Below, in pieces: positions 28,224 through 37,276 of a stretch of DNA of 64,000 nucleotides. Source of the DNA: Candidatus Moanabacter tarae (lineage in GTDB: Bacteria > Verrucomicrobiota > Verrucomicrobiia > Opitutales > UBA2987); assembly GCA_003226295.1 (NCBI GenBank), contig CP029803.1, positions 1 through 64,000 on the forward strand, given 5' to 3'. A program made the translations under genes and the position numbers. Numbering within the stretch: position 1 is the first letter of the stretch; each line of letters starts with the position of its first letter. Under the pieces are notes generated by a model. The model saw nothing but the letters and a program-made list of their open reading frames with translations. It ran no database searches and had not been told where the DNA came from.

Positions 28224-29783
28224 CTAAGTATAGATACTTCTCATTTGCCAGGCATCTACGGATTGCAGAATAGAGTCTCCTCCCAAAGCGCACATCGAGA
28301 CTCCAACGCTGTCTTCTCGTTCGGGGTAAACTCGTAAACCCATTGCCTGACGACCGTTGGCAAACAGTTCCAAGACGCTCTTGTCGATAAAGATTCGGAG
28401 GTCGAGCGATTCCCCTTTTTTCAATTTAAATGGAGCGGTTTCGGGTGGACGTGCAAGAAGATTGTCTGAAAGGGATCCATGCGAATTATCGATGACTAGA
28501 GAGTCATCCTTGTCTTGATAGTCCTCGGGGCTCGTGGCTAAACCGCCGGCCTTGAGGAACCGGATTGAAGTGTATTCCTCGCGGTTGGGTGAACGCAACA
28601 GATCGATGCGGATTTCGCGAGCGTTTCCACAGTCTAATTTAGCCGAGAGTTCCATCGTGTTTCCTTCGATTCCATCAAGTAAAATCTCCTTGTTTGCGGG
28701 AAGGGATATATTGCTCATATGCTTATGGTCGCCACGCTGATCCTCGATTGCTGATACCGGTTCGATTTGTAGCAGGCCCTCGTCAACAAGTGTGAGCCGG
28801 CGAGCTAGGGACATGACGTGATTCCAACCTTCAGTATTTTTGCCCTGATTGATGTTGTGAATTACTAAGATACCTCCCTTCCCGTCTGGGAAAGCTGATG
28901 GGGCGTGCACCCCACCATTACGGAGGGGTCCGAAGTTGAATCGACCGTGATGGGTAACATGGAAACGGTGATGGACCTTGTTGTAATCGCCAATCAGATA
29001 CTGGGACCCGCGCTGATGGCTGGCGAAGAGAAGAATGTGTCTATGGCCGATTGGCCAAAAATAGGGGACAGCCCCGTCCTCGCCTGGTAACGTAAAAATG
29101 TCATTCTCAATGAAGCTACCAAGAAATATCCATCGTTCCAAATCTTGAGAGTAAAATAGAAACTCCGCCATGCGACAATCGTCGAAAATAGAACCGTCTG
29201 TAAAGCCACCTGAGAGTGAGTAATAGCCATCCTCCTCGCGCCAGATGCATGGATCACCCACCCGGTAGGGGCGGCCTTTATCATCGGGAATTATATCTGG
29301 TATGACAGTTTTACCTGTGATCTTTTCCCAGTTCAGAAGAAGAGGGTCGGAGCTAACAGCAACCATTTGCCCCTCCTCGATTCCATGATACATCGCTATC
29401 ACCCGGTTTTCTTCGACGAATATGCTACCACTGTAGCACTTGTCCTCTGGGTCAGGATATATTGCTAAGGGCAAATCATGCCAGTGGACTAAATCTTCGC
29501 TATAGACGTGGCCCCAGTGCTGCCGTGTGTCTTCAGGAGGATAAGCCTGGTAGAATAAATGGTATCGTCCTTGCCAGAAACAGAGACCGTTGGGGTCGTT
29601 CAGGTTCCCCTCCGGATTGACGTAGTGGTAGATGGGTCGATGAGGGTCAGTGGAAAGCTTTTTTCGGGAAGCACGAAATCGGTTGAGCAGCTCGTCAGAT
29701 TCTAGCTGCACGATTTGCTCTTTTAAAGTTGTCGCGTAAGTGCGATATGGTGCTCTCGATTTGCGATTCACAGATGTGTTCAT
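28224..29783 (-). CDS. GH32 family glycosidase (fructan/sucrose hydrolase-like)
   Basis: 519 residues. ATG 29783 is favoured because GGAG precedes it by 6 bases; ATGs upstream lack one. The nucleophile motif is clear: HYVNPEGNLNDPNGLCFWQG matches the WMNDPNG box. The second motif is RVGDPCIWREEDGYY (usually RDP). The acid/base box, usually ECP, is less clear; a GEDGAVPYFWPIG stretch occupies that place. The C-terminal KSVLELFANGRQAMGLRVYP is the GH32C beta-sandwich. It would hydrolyse fructose-containing oligosaccharides, inside the cell because no signal peptide is seen. The substrate is unproven. Confidence 0.85.
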   Translation of the reverse strand: MNTSVNRKSRAPYRTYATTLKEQIVQLESDELLNRFRASRKKLSTDPHRPIYHYVNPEGNLNDPNGLCFWQGRYHLFYQAYPPEDTRQHWGHVYSEDLVHWHDLPLAIYPDPEDKCYSGSIFVEENRVIAMYHGIEEGQMVAVSSDPLLLNWEKITGKTVIPDIIPDDKGRPYRVGDPCIWREEDGYYSLSGGFTDGSIFDDCRMAEFLFYSQDLERWIFLGSFIENDIFTLPGEDGAVPYFWPIGHRHILLFASHQRGSQYLIGDYNKVHHRFHVTHHGRFNFGPLRNGGVHAPSAFPDGKGGILVIHNINQGKNTEGWNHVMSLARRLTLVDEGLLQIEPVSAIEDQRGDHKHMSNISLPANKEILLDGIEGNTMELSAKLDCGNAREIRIDLLRSPNREEYTSIRFLKAGGLATSPEDYQDKDDSLVIDNSHGSLSDNLLARPPETAPFKLKKGESLDLRIFIDKSVLELFANGRQAMGLRVYPEREDSVGVSMCALGGDSILQSVDAWQMRSIYT

Positions 29784-30099
29784 GATAGACTCCGACATAT
29801 TAAAGCAGACCACGGCGTCGACTGTTTGGAAGTCTCAAGTGTTCTCACCGTGACAAGACATTTAGCCGCCGTCAACTTCTCATACTCTCTACCATCATCT
29901 GGAGAGTTGTGTAATGAGGTTCGTCATTCTTTGCTAAGAAGGTTCCACGAATTCTCGAGCTGGATTTGGGGAAACCATTGTAAAGAACTATAAAACGGGT
30001 ATCAAACAAATGGATAATTCTTTTCTTTGAAGGTTGTTTGATGCGGGCGATTATGCTATGAAGGTCTTTTCACGCGTTACATCTAATGAAAGGCTGTTC
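29784..30099. other. 316-bp divergent intergenic region
   Basis: Between the GH32 start and the RidA start. A 22-codon N-terminal extension of the RidA frame (from TTG/ATG codons at 30034-30060) lies here but has no support. No other feature is recognised. Confidence 0.4.
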
Positions 30100-30483
30100 A
30101 TGAAAAAAGAAGCGATTTATCCGGATACTGGGAACAAGTCGAGTGCCCCCTTATCACCAGGTATCAAAGCTGGTGGATTCATCTTCGTTTCAGGTCAAGT
30201 TCCTGTTGATCCAAAGACAGGCGAGATCGTCGAAGGAGGTATTGAACAGCAAACGCTTCAAACCATCGAAAACATTAGTGAAATTCTTGAAGCAGCGGGA
30301 TCATCGTTGGATAAAGTTGTTAAATGTACTGTTTTCCTAACTGATATCAGTGAGTTTTCGCGGATGAATGAAGTTTATAGTAGTTTCTTTTGCAATGTTC
30401 CACCGGCTAGATCCACCATAGAGGTTAGCAAATTGGCGATCGACATAAAGGTTGAGATCGAGGCCGTAGCGCTAGTCGATTGA
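30100..30483 (+). CDS. RidA family enamine/imine deaminase
   Basis: 127 residues from ATG 30100, preceded by GAAAGG at 6 bases; a start at 30034 would add 22 unlikely residues. The RidA signature is complete: GGFIFVSGQVPVDPKTGEIV, LDKVVKCTVFLTDISEFSRMNEVY and PPARSTIEVSKL with the conserved Arg. RidA trimers hydrolyse reactive 2-aminoacrylate-type intermediates made by PLP enzymes. Not in an operon with its neighbours, so its partner enzyme is not evident. Confidence 0.92.
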   Translation: MKKEAIYPDTGNKSSAPLSPGIKAGGFIFVSGQVPVDPKTGEIVEGGIEQQTLQTIENISEILEAAGSSLDKVVKCTVFLTDISEFSRMNEVYSSFFCNVPPARSTIEVSKLAIDIKVEIEAVALVD

Positions 30484-30581
30484 GAAGAAGTGATATTCAG
30501 GGTTAAGTGAAAGAAGTTTGAAAGGATAGCCCGAAGTCCGATCGAAAGATTATTTTCTACGGGGATACAGTTAACAGCCGT

Positions 30582-31427
30582 CTAGGTCGTTCTCGCCGCT
30601 GACTTAGGTACAGTGTTTGTCGCAGTCTCAGTCTCATCGATATTGCGGAATCCGCTGACGATGATGTTATCTTTGCGGTCGAGAATATTATCCTTGTCGA
30701 TCCTGTGGGCATCGTTAGCTGCCCTACCAATTGGTCGAAGAGTTGCATCGTGGTAGCCGAAACGGACCGACTTACGCCATGAATCCGTTCGATTACAGTT
30801 TGACCAGTGGATCGTATGATAGCTAAAAAAAATCACATCGCCCGAGTTTGCTGGTATCTCAACGTAATCTAATGCGTCGGGGTGAAATTTTTCCGTTGGA
30901 AGATGGGGAGCTGTTTCCGGACCCATGATATGCTCAAGTGGCCCTAGTTTGTGACTTTCGGGGACCACACACAGACACCCACTTTCCCTAGGGGTGTCAT
31001 CCAGATGAAGAAGGCAGTCGACAAAATTTGGGCCATTGTATGGATAAAAGGGATAGTCCTGATGCATGGGAAAGGGGGTTCCGAGTTCCGGCGGTTTCGC
31101 GTGCAGAACGGTATGGTGCCATTGAACGGTGTCGCCGATGAGGTCTTCAACACATCCAACCAGCTTGGGATGCAATATCACACGGGACCATGCTGCAGAA
31201 TAATAATGTGGGTTGTGCATTAAAATAGCTTTCGTATTCAGTTGTTCATCTTCTGATAGATAACGATTTCGCCAAGGGCCTTTCCACCCTATTGTTTCCT
31301 GGCCCCATTGCTCGATGATACGGATCATATCGGTTGCTAGCTGCTCTGTCTCTTCATCTGTGAACAAATCTTTAACCTTGAGAAACCCATCTCGGTTATA
31401 AGCATATATCTCTTCTTTTTTTAGCAT
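30582..31427 (-). CDS. PhyH-type Fe(II)/2-oxoglutarate dioxygenase
   Basis: 281 residues. The facial triad is visible as His122-Gln-Asp124 (MHQDYPFYPY) and His207 (YHTIHWSN), with Arg218 (DSWRKSVRFGY) available for 2-oxoglutarate. SGCLCVVPESHKLGPLEH is the PhyH strand that follows. Ectoine hydroxylase and other PhyH relatives share the plan, so a small soluble substrate is likely, but which one is unknown. Confidence 0.9.
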   Translation of the reverse strand: MLKKEEIYAYNRDGFLKVKDLFTDEETEQLATDMIRIIEQWGQETIGWKGPWRNRYLSEDEQLNTKAILMHNPHYYSAAWSRVILHPKLVGCVEDLIGDTVQWHHTVLHAKPPELGTPFPMHQDYPFYPYNGPNFVDCLLHLDDTPRESGCLCVVPESHKLGPLEHIMGPETAPHLPTEKFHPDALDYVEIPANSGDVIFFSYHTIHWSNCNRTDSWRKSVRFGYHDATLRPIGRAANDAHRIDKDNILDRKDNIIVSGFRNIDETETATNTVPKSAARTT

Positions 31428-31775
31428 CTTAGTTTACTTTGCTAGGGGTTGAGTTTACACAGGCAGAAATTGACTACAATGCACAGAGTGTTTCGTGAGC
31501 CCAATTGATGGTTATCCTATCTAGCGCTTGGCCTGGCAGTCAAGATTTCGGGAGTCAAAAGAGAATTCAAAATTGAGTAGTTTTCAAATTTAGTCCATGA
31601 AGAGCTCTATGAATCTGAGTAATGGAGCCAAAGAGACAGATTTCCAATCTACCTCTTTAGTTTTTCCGGATAAGAATTTACCATCCCTTTGCTCTTTTGT
31701 TTTGTGACCGAATAGGGTTATATTTCAGCTGCCGCCCTTATCTTTATACAATTGTGAAGCCTTTCAATATAGATC
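31428..31775. other. 348-bp divergent intergenic region
   Basis: Holds the promoters of the PhyH gene (minus) and the second Nramp-like gene (plus). Nothing further recognised. Confidence 0.4.
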
Positions 31776-33137
31776 ATGGACAACGAAGTTAAGAATCCTC
31801 CCAGAGGGATTTTCCCAATGCTTCTAACCTTGGGGCCGGGAATTGTAATAACGGGCGGTGTTATCGGTTCGGGAGAGCTCATCATTACCCCACTTCAGGC
31901 TGCAAAGTTTGGATTCGTGCTGCTTTGGGCAGTGGTTATCTCCTGCCTTATTAAATACTTCTTACAGGTCGAAGTGGGGAGGCACTGTATTGTTCATCAG
32001 CGTACTATCTTTGAATCCCTCAATGCATGTACTGGCCCAAAGTTTCGTGGGACTTCATGGATTGTGCTGCTTTTCATGTTAGCGTGGACTCTGGCCCAGA
32101 TCGGAGCCGTAGGAATGGTGGGAGCATTAGCCGGGCTGTTGCACGGATTACTACCGTTGAAGGAAGGCTGGTCTATCCCCATCTGGGCAGTGATCGTGGT
32201 CTGTGCGATTCAGGCTGTGCTTTGGAAGGGTCTGTACCGCCATTTGGAACGGGCAATTATAACTCTCGTCTTGGGTTTCAGTTTTTCGGTTTTCATTGCC
32301 CTAGCTATGTTGCAGGGCACGGATTATGCTCTAAATGCGGGTGATATTCTATCCGGACTCACATTTTCCCTAGGTGACGCGCCTCAGTTAGCGGCTTATG
32401 CAGTAATCAGTTTGATGGGAGCTCTGGGGGTTGCTGCAACTGAACTTTTTGTCTATTCCTACTGGGTCCTGGAGAAGGGCTATGCTAAAAACGTGGGACC
32501 TCCAGATTCGGAGGGCTGGCAGCAACGAGCCCGTGGCTGGATACGAACGCTGCAAATTGATGCCGGCTTAGCCACCCTCCTCACAACCACAGTGACAGTT
32601 TCTTACTTTTTGCTGGGTTGTGCCATTTTATTTCGGCAGGGAAAGACACCAGAAGGGATGGGGGTGGTCGAGCAGATGGCCCTGATTTACACGGACACCT
32701 ATGGGACCTGGTCGCATTCGCTATTTCTTTTTGGAGCTTTTTGCACTCTTACTTCGACTGTGATGTCAGGGGCCGCAGCCAACGGTAGGGCGTTTGCCGA
32801 TCTTTTCTGTAGCTTGGGATTTCTGGATCGAAATAGACCAAAAGACATCCAGCGATCGCATCGGATCGTCCAAAGTGTGTTTCTTGGAAGTTTGCTGATT
32901 CTGTTTCTTTGGATTCAGAAACCTCCCGCTACCCTTGTAGTTCTGAGCGGATACTTGATTGCGATGTTCGGAACCCCCTTGGCCATAATCGGTATCTGCT
33001 GGCTTGCATTTAAGACTGATCTAAGAGTACGAATGAGTCGTATAACGGCGGCCCTCCTTCTCTGCTCGGTGACCGTGATCTTGGCATGTTTGCTTTTCGC
33101 ACTTCTGGTGCAAATCGGTGTTCTCAAGGGGGCCTAA
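31776..33137 (+). CDS. Second Nramp-like carrier lacking the DPGN motif
   Basis: 453 residues, about 11 membrane segments. TLGPGIVITGGVIGSGELIITP shows GSGE (residues 31-34) in the place of the Nramp Asp-Pro-Gly-Asn metal site, as in the gene at 14261. The helix-6 site is SLMGALGVAATELFVYS with no Met-Pro-His. The two carriers are otherwise clearly divergent, so this is not a recent duplicate. Proteins with this substitution lie outside transition-metal Nramps; the cargo could be another ion or organic solute. Convergent with the ferritin-like gene. Confidence 0.8.
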   Translation: MDNEVKNPPRGIFPMLLTLGPGIVITGGVIGSGELIITPLQAAKFGFVLLWAVVISCLIKYFLQVEVGRHCIVHQRTIFESLNACTGPKFRGTSWIVLLFMLAWTLAQIGAVGMVGALAGLLHGLLPLKEGWSIPIWAVIVVCAIQAVLWKGLYRHLERAIITLVLGFSFSVFIALAMLQGTDYALNAGDILSGLTFSLGDAPQLAAYAVISLMGALGVAATELFVYSYWVLEKGYAKNVGPPDSEGWQQRARGWIRTLQIDAGLATLLTTTVTVSYFLLGCAILFRQGKTPEGMGVVEQMALIYTDTYGTWSHSLFLFGAFCTLTSTVMSGAAANGRAFADLFCSLGFLDRNRPKDIQRSHRIVQSVFLGSLLILFLWIQKPPATLVVLSGYLIAMFGTPLAIIGICWLAFKTDLRVRMSRITAALLLCSVTVILACLLFALLVQIGVLKGA

Positions 33138-33176
33138 TTAGCAGATCCAATTTTGGAGCAAAACCGCAATTGTGCC

Positions 33177-34607
33177 TCATGCAAATGTCAATGGCACGTC
33201 ATCCGGGGTATTGTAAGGGGGTATAGCAGTCAGCGCTCTAATCTTCACGGGATCATCCTGAGCAGCTACACGATTGGTGCGATAGCGGAATTGCTGAATC
33301 TCGAATGCTGTATTTCGCGACCAGTCAGCTAGTTCCTGTCTGCGATGGAGGTCATTTTCAGTGAGTTCACGAATCCAACGTGTGGCCCATTCAACATGGA
33401 CTAACTCATCAGCTAGAATGAAATCCAAGAGCTCCGCGAGTTTGTGTTTTTTCGCCTCAAGGGCCAACTTGATCCATACATTTAAGGTACCACAAAGCAA
33501 GGACTCTCCCCAGCAGTTGTTGACTGAGATGCGGCTCAGAGGATCTTCCCCGTATTGGGTCAACCGCCAAATTATGCCAGACCATGGGAACTGGCCTAAT
33601 CTAGCGCCCTGATCTTGCGTTGCTTTCACTACAATCTGTATGTGGCGTGCTTCGTCCCAAATTTGGTGAGCGATATCCATTCTCATTTTCCAAGGGAGAT
33701 CCGGAAAATCCGCGAGCATCTTTCCCAGACGATCTACCGTGTCGATTTCACCATAAATAAGGGTGTGAAGCCTGTAAGCAAAAAATTCCCGCGAGCCGAG
33801 TTCACATATCGGAGCGGTCGATCGAAAGACTTCTTCGTCCTCGGAGTACCAAAATGGTTCTTCGACGATTGGGTAGTCTACCGGCTTGGATTTCTTTGAA
33901 TAGGAGTAGGTTCCCTTACTCACCCTTGTCCTTTTTGATGTATCCCCGTTTCTCTGTTGTCGAAGCTCGGCATCAATCGTCTTATCCGCGACAAAGCTCT
34001 CGGAGGGCTCAGCATACGGAAGCCAATGAGCTTCTACGCCTGATCCGGTGACTCCCCCGCATTCAAGAAGGTCCTGTTCGAGCTCGCCTTGCCAGGCGAC
34101 AGCTCGAGACCGGTCTTCTACAGTTGTGGTAAAGGACTCGATTACTGCTTGGCCCCAAAGGACATGAGCTTGCTCAGATGCGGCCATTTGTGTAAGCAGT
34201 TTACACGTTGGTTCGTCAGCGAGCGGATCTGTAGTGTCAGTGTGGTAAGTGTAAGCACTAACCAGGTGTGGTTTAAGGACCTTATAAACGCCTACCAACC
34301 GTTCCAAAGTCAGTGGAGCCAGCCATATTTTCTCGCAAAGATGTGCAAATTTATCGTTGGGCGGTTCCTGGCGATCCGATGATGAGCGCAGCTGGGCGAT
34401 TCGAGTACCAACTTGGTCGGAATGCTGCGCATCTTCCCAGAGATGGGAGCCGAAAGCTGCTCGGACAACGAGTGAAGGAGTGGTGTGACACCACCCCCCA
34501 AGCATCTCCATTATTTGGATTTCAGTGTAACGGTAGCAGCGCAATCTACGTGAGGTCTCCCTAACTGTAAATCTTCCTCCAAATTCCCTACGGTCGACTA
34601 TTGGCAT
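33177..34607 (-). CDS. Tandem ferritin-like (DUF455-like) diiron protein
   Basis: 476 residues. Four E/D-x-x-H helix pairs are visible in two halves: WEDAQHSDQV and ASEQAHVLWGQ in the N-terminal half, DEARHIQIVV and ADELVHVEWATRWI in the C-terminal half. That is the pattern of two ferritin-like four-helix bundles, each able to bind a diiron or mixed metal centre. A charged, low-complexity linker lies around residues 210-250. The C-terminal part resembles DUF455-type proteins related to MiaE. It is divergent from a ferredoxin gene 33 bp away, which suggests an oxygenase or oxidase fed by that ferredoxin. The substrate is unknown. Confidence 0.7.
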   Translation of the reverse strand: MPIVDRREFGGRFTVRETSRRLRCYRYTEIQIMEMLGGWCHTTPSLVVRAAFGSHLWEDAQHSDQVGTRIAQLRSSSDRQEPPNDKFAHLCEKIWLAPLTLERLVGVYKVLKPHLVSAYTYHTDTTDPLADEPTCKLLTQMAASEQAHVLWGQAVIESFTTTVEDRSRAVAWQGELEQDLLECGGVTGSGVEAHWLPYAEPSESFVADKTIDAELRQQRNGDTSKRTRVSKGTYSYSKKSKPVDYPIVEEPFWYSEDEEVFRSTAPICELGSREFFAYRLHTLIYGEIDTVDRLGKMLADFPDLPWKMRMDIAHQIWDEARHIQIVVKATQDQGARLGQFPWSGIIWRLTQYGEDPLSRISVNNCWGESLLCGTLNVWIKLALEAKKHKLAELLDFILADELVHVEWATRWIRELTENDLHRRQELADWSRNTAFEIQQFRYRTNRVAAQDDPVKIRALTAIPPYNTPDDVPLTFA

Positions 34608-34613
34608 GACAAT

Positions 34614-34625
34614 ATTATAATTATA
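34614..34625. promoter_or_regulatory. Overlapping divergent -10 elements in a 33-bp intergenic region
   Basis: The sequence attataattata reads TATAAT on both strands. For the ferredoxin, TATAAT at 34616-34621 puts transcription start near 34628. For the ferritin-like gene, TATAAT at 34619-34614 or 34625-34620 on the other strand places the start within a few bases of its ATG (34607), so that mRNA would be nearly leaderless. The -35 regions would lie inside the opposite coding sequences. Confidence 0.45.
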
Positions 34626-34640
34626 TCCTAAGATTCGTTA

Positions 34641-34964
34641 ATGGCCTTTATTGTAACAGGACGCTGTCGCAATTGTAAACACACTGATTGTGTGGATGTT
34701 TGTCCAGTTGATTGCTTCTCCGAAGATGACCAAATGCTTTACATAGATCCGGACAGTTGCATCGACTGCGCTGCTTGTGTTCCGGAATGTCCAGTGGAAG
34801 CCATTTTCGAGGAATCCGAGGTTCCTGAGATTCATCAGAGATGGATAGCCATCAATGCAGATAGAGCACCTGCTGCTGAGAATATAACGGAAAAAAAGGA
34901 TCCCTTGCCAACGGCGCGGACGCTTGATGAGATTTTATCCCAAGAAGAGGTCGGAGGGCAGTAG
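34641..34964 (+). CDS. fdxA: 7Fe-type (3Fe-4S/4Fe-4S) ferredoxin, FdxA-like
   Basis: 107 residues. CRNCKHTDCVDVCPVDCF followed by CIDCAACVPECPVEAIF is the FdxA/7Fe-ferredoxin arrangement, with a long acidic tail (EESEVPEIHQRW). It should carry electrons at low potential in the cytoplasm. Its only gene neighbour in the divergent direction is the tandem ferritin-like protein, pointing to an electron-transfer partnership. Start is ATG 34641, with only a weak Shine-Dalgarno-like sequence. Confidence 0.9.
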   Translation: MAFIVTGRCRNCKHTDCVDVCPVDCFSEDDQMLYIDPDSCIDCAACVPECPVEAIFEESEVPEIHQRWIAINADRAPAAENITEKKDPLPTARTLDEILSQEEVGGQ

Positions 34965-34999
34965 TATACAAGCCTCCTGAACCTTTCTTCCATCTCTGG

Positions 35000-36388
35000 T
35001 TACCAAAACCTTGTCCTCTCAAAGTTCCCTCTTATCGCGTAAAGATTTCCCTCTGAGAGCTCGATGTCGATGAAAACTTGTTTCCCCACAACTTCAGCAA
35101 GGTCCTTGCCGGAGTTCCATTGTGGTTCGTAAAATAATTCATCTCCGGTAAAAGGCACTGATTCATCGAAGCTTAGACCTGGGATTGGGGCTCCGGTTTC
35201 ATCCAGAATCTGCACCCGGGCCGAGCCATACGGCACCTTAAGATTAATCTGTAATTCTGGTCCCTTGATATCCAAGCCCCTTAGCGTAATCCGACCTTGA
35301 GTCGCATAGGATTCGAGATAAACAAAGCCATCCAGGCGAAGCGTGTGGAGCATCAGTGCAGCATCATTCAGTTTCTGGTTGCTAAAATGTTCTGCTTTGG
35401 AACCGCCTGAGTAGAATCTTATAGTATTATCCGGGGCAACGACCATCGAGCTAGCATAGACACTGCCACCGCCATGTTCGCCGCGTTCGTTCCGTTTAAT
35501 AAATGGTTGGTGGAAGGCTCGATTGAAGCCGTCGCCAGTATAGCTGTAAGTTAGGGCAGAGTCAATTGGGCCGAACCATTTAATATGCCCAATTTCACTA
35601 GGATCCGTGTGGAGATACCAAAGAAGTCCGACAAACATGCCTTCATATTGGAATATAGGCATTCCATAGAACTGAACCATGGGCGGGTCTTCGGAGTCTG
35701 GGAAAACTATTAGACGTGGCTCAGAGAATTCCTTGAAGTCTTTGGTCTCGATCAAAGCGACTCGGCGTTCGCCCACTCTGAGACGATTGGCAATTCCGTA
35801 GGTTTTTTTCTGCTCATTGTAGAAGACACAAATAGGAGTATCCAAGTGGACTCTTTTGCCCCATCCTTGGTCCTGAAATTTCCATGTGATTCCGTCGCCA
35901 GAAGTCAAAATGCGTTGCTCTGATTCTTCCCATGCGCCGTAGGTACAAAGGTACTTTAAGCGACGTTCCGGATCGGGGTCTTCCCGGTCAACGAATACCG
36001 GCGCACCATTTATGTGAACACCACTTTCCAAGACCTGGTTTTTCCGATGGCGAACCTTAAGGTCGACTCGGTCAGTGAGATCAGGCCTATTCCAGATTAT
36101 TCCATCATTGCTTTCGGCGTAGAGCAGCACTTGTGTCTTAGGCTCAACGTTGCGTCGAAGCGCTTCTTGATAACGTTCCCGGGGAAAAGGATACTCGGCA
36201 GCACCGCAGTAAATCGCCTTCCATAACGCATTCTCCTTGTCGTACCAGACCGTTGGGAAATTCCATGTTCCTTCAGTTAAATCGTCCTCAAGCGTTGCTT
36301 CTGGGCGCCACTCAGGCTCGCCAAGCCTTCTGACGCAATTATCACGGCGCTGTAGCGCCCAATCATCGAAGAATAGGATTGTTTCCAT
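35000..36388 (-). CDS. Beta-propeller glycosidase-like protein (GH32/43/68 fold)
   Basis: 462 residues with no signal peptide. Repeating strand patterns of a five-bladed propeller are seen: TWNFPTVWYDKENALWKAIYCG, VLLYAESNDGIIWNRPDL, and YGMPIFQYEGMFVGLLWYLH. The C-terminal VNLKVPYGSARVQILDETG resembles a beta-sandwich module. It is probably an exo-acting glycosidase or a binding protein, but the acidic triad is not obvious. Located 3 bp downstream of an M55 peptidase gene, with which it is co-transcribed. Confidence 0.6.
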   Translation of the reverse strand: METILFFDDWALQRRDNCVRRLGEPEWRPEATLEDDLTEGTWNFPTVWYDKENALWKAIYCGAAEYPFPRERYQEALRRNVEPKTQVLLYAESNDGIIWNRPDLTDRVDLKVRHRKNQVLESGVHINGAPVFVDREDPDPERRLKYLCTYGAWEESEQRILTSGDGITWKFQDQGWGKRVHLDTPICVFYNEQKKTYGIANRLRVGERRVALIETKDFKEFSEPRLIVFPDSEDPPMVQFYGMPIFQYEGMFVGLLWYLHTDPSEIGHIKWFGPIDSALTYSYTGDGFNRAFHQPFIKRNERGEHGGGSVYASSMVVAPDNTIRFYSGGSKAEHFSNQKLNDAALMLHTLRLDGFVYLESYATQGRITLRGLDIKGPELQINLKVPYGSARVQILDETGAPIPGLSFDESVPFTGDELFYEPQWNSGKDLAEVVGKQVFIDIELSEGNLYAIRGNFERTRFW

Positions 36389-36391
36389 AGT

Positions 36392-37276
36392 TCAACTCTC
36401 CTTGTTGCTGAGTCCGGCTCCTGTTGTCACACTCACCCCGCCTCCGGTTTCAATGGGATAAGTATAGGAATCAATTTCGTTTCGCCCGAACTCGGCCCAA
36501 GTGGCATTTTGGCCCTTCCACATAGCGGTTTCTAGGTCATCATCTATTACAACTCGATCCTTTAGTTCGGATTCATCGTAAGCAGCGATTCCGATTTTGT
36601 AAGGACCAGGAAAATCTGGCCGAAAGGGTTCGAATTCGTGGCGCCGCTCAATTGCTCGCTTGACACCTTTTCTGATCAAATCCTGAGCTCCCTTAGGTGT
36701 CAGATGGCGTGCGAACCATTTTCCCAATCCTTCTTTCACTACCGCAACTTCGATGTTGGGGATCAGCTCTTTAATCTGCGCCGTGCCGATTTGGTCTCCA
36801 CTCATAAATATTAGGGGCACTCCTTTGCATCCAGCTTCAACAGCAAGGACTCCCGTCCTTCCTATGCGAAGTTTCCCGTCGTTGAATTCCCACATCGCAT
36901 GGCCCATGGGACTCATCTCTGAACCTTTCCCAGAAAGCATACCGTAACCGCAGCCGACCCCAAGAACAGCGGCAAAACTATCATCCAAACAGGGCAAGAA
37001 TGTCGGTCGTCGCTTCCCACGCCCTTGGAGCAATTCAACCGGAGGTTCGAATTCCTCGATAGCGAGGTTGGAACCTGAATGATGGTTGTCATTAATGTAA
37101 ATCTTCTCTGCTCCTGCATCTAGCGCTCCTTGCACTGCCGCTTTGACCTCGCCGGTCATCAGTTGTCGCATTCTTTCCCAGAAATGATACATTTCGGTTG
37201 AACCAGTTTTTGCATGCGGCTCGAAAAAGCTTACGCCTGCAATGGCTTCCATATCAGCATCAATGTATATTTTCAT
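36392..37276 (-). CDS. M55 family D-aminopeptidase (DppA-like)
   Basis: 294 residues. MKIYIDADMEAIAGVSFFEP matches the zinc-binding Asp-x-Glu start of M55 enzymes, and YINDNHHSGSNLA carries the metal His. GSEMSPMGHAMWEFNDGKLRIG fits the rest of the metal site. M55 enzymes are decameric zinc aminopeptidases that release D-amino acids, and DppA is encoded with dipeptide transporters in Bacillus. Here it precedes the propeller gene by 3 bp. Given the nearby family 5 transporters, scavenging of cell-wall-like peptides is conceivable. Confidence 0.85.
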   Translation of the reverse strand: MKIYIDADMEAIAGVSFFEPHAKTGSTEMYHFWERMRQLMTGEVKAAVQGALDAGAEKIYINDNHHSGSNLAIEEFEPPVELLQGRGKRRPTFLPCLDDSFAAVLGVGCGYGMLSGKGSEMSPMGHAMWEFNDGKLRIGRTGVLAVEAGCKGVPLIFMSGDQIGTAQIKELIPNIEVAVVKEGLGKWFARHLTPKGAQDLIRKGVKRAIERRHEFEPFRPDFPGPYKIGIAAYDESELKDRVVIDDDLETAMWKGQNATWAEFGRNEIDSYTYPIETGGGVSVTTGAGLSNKES

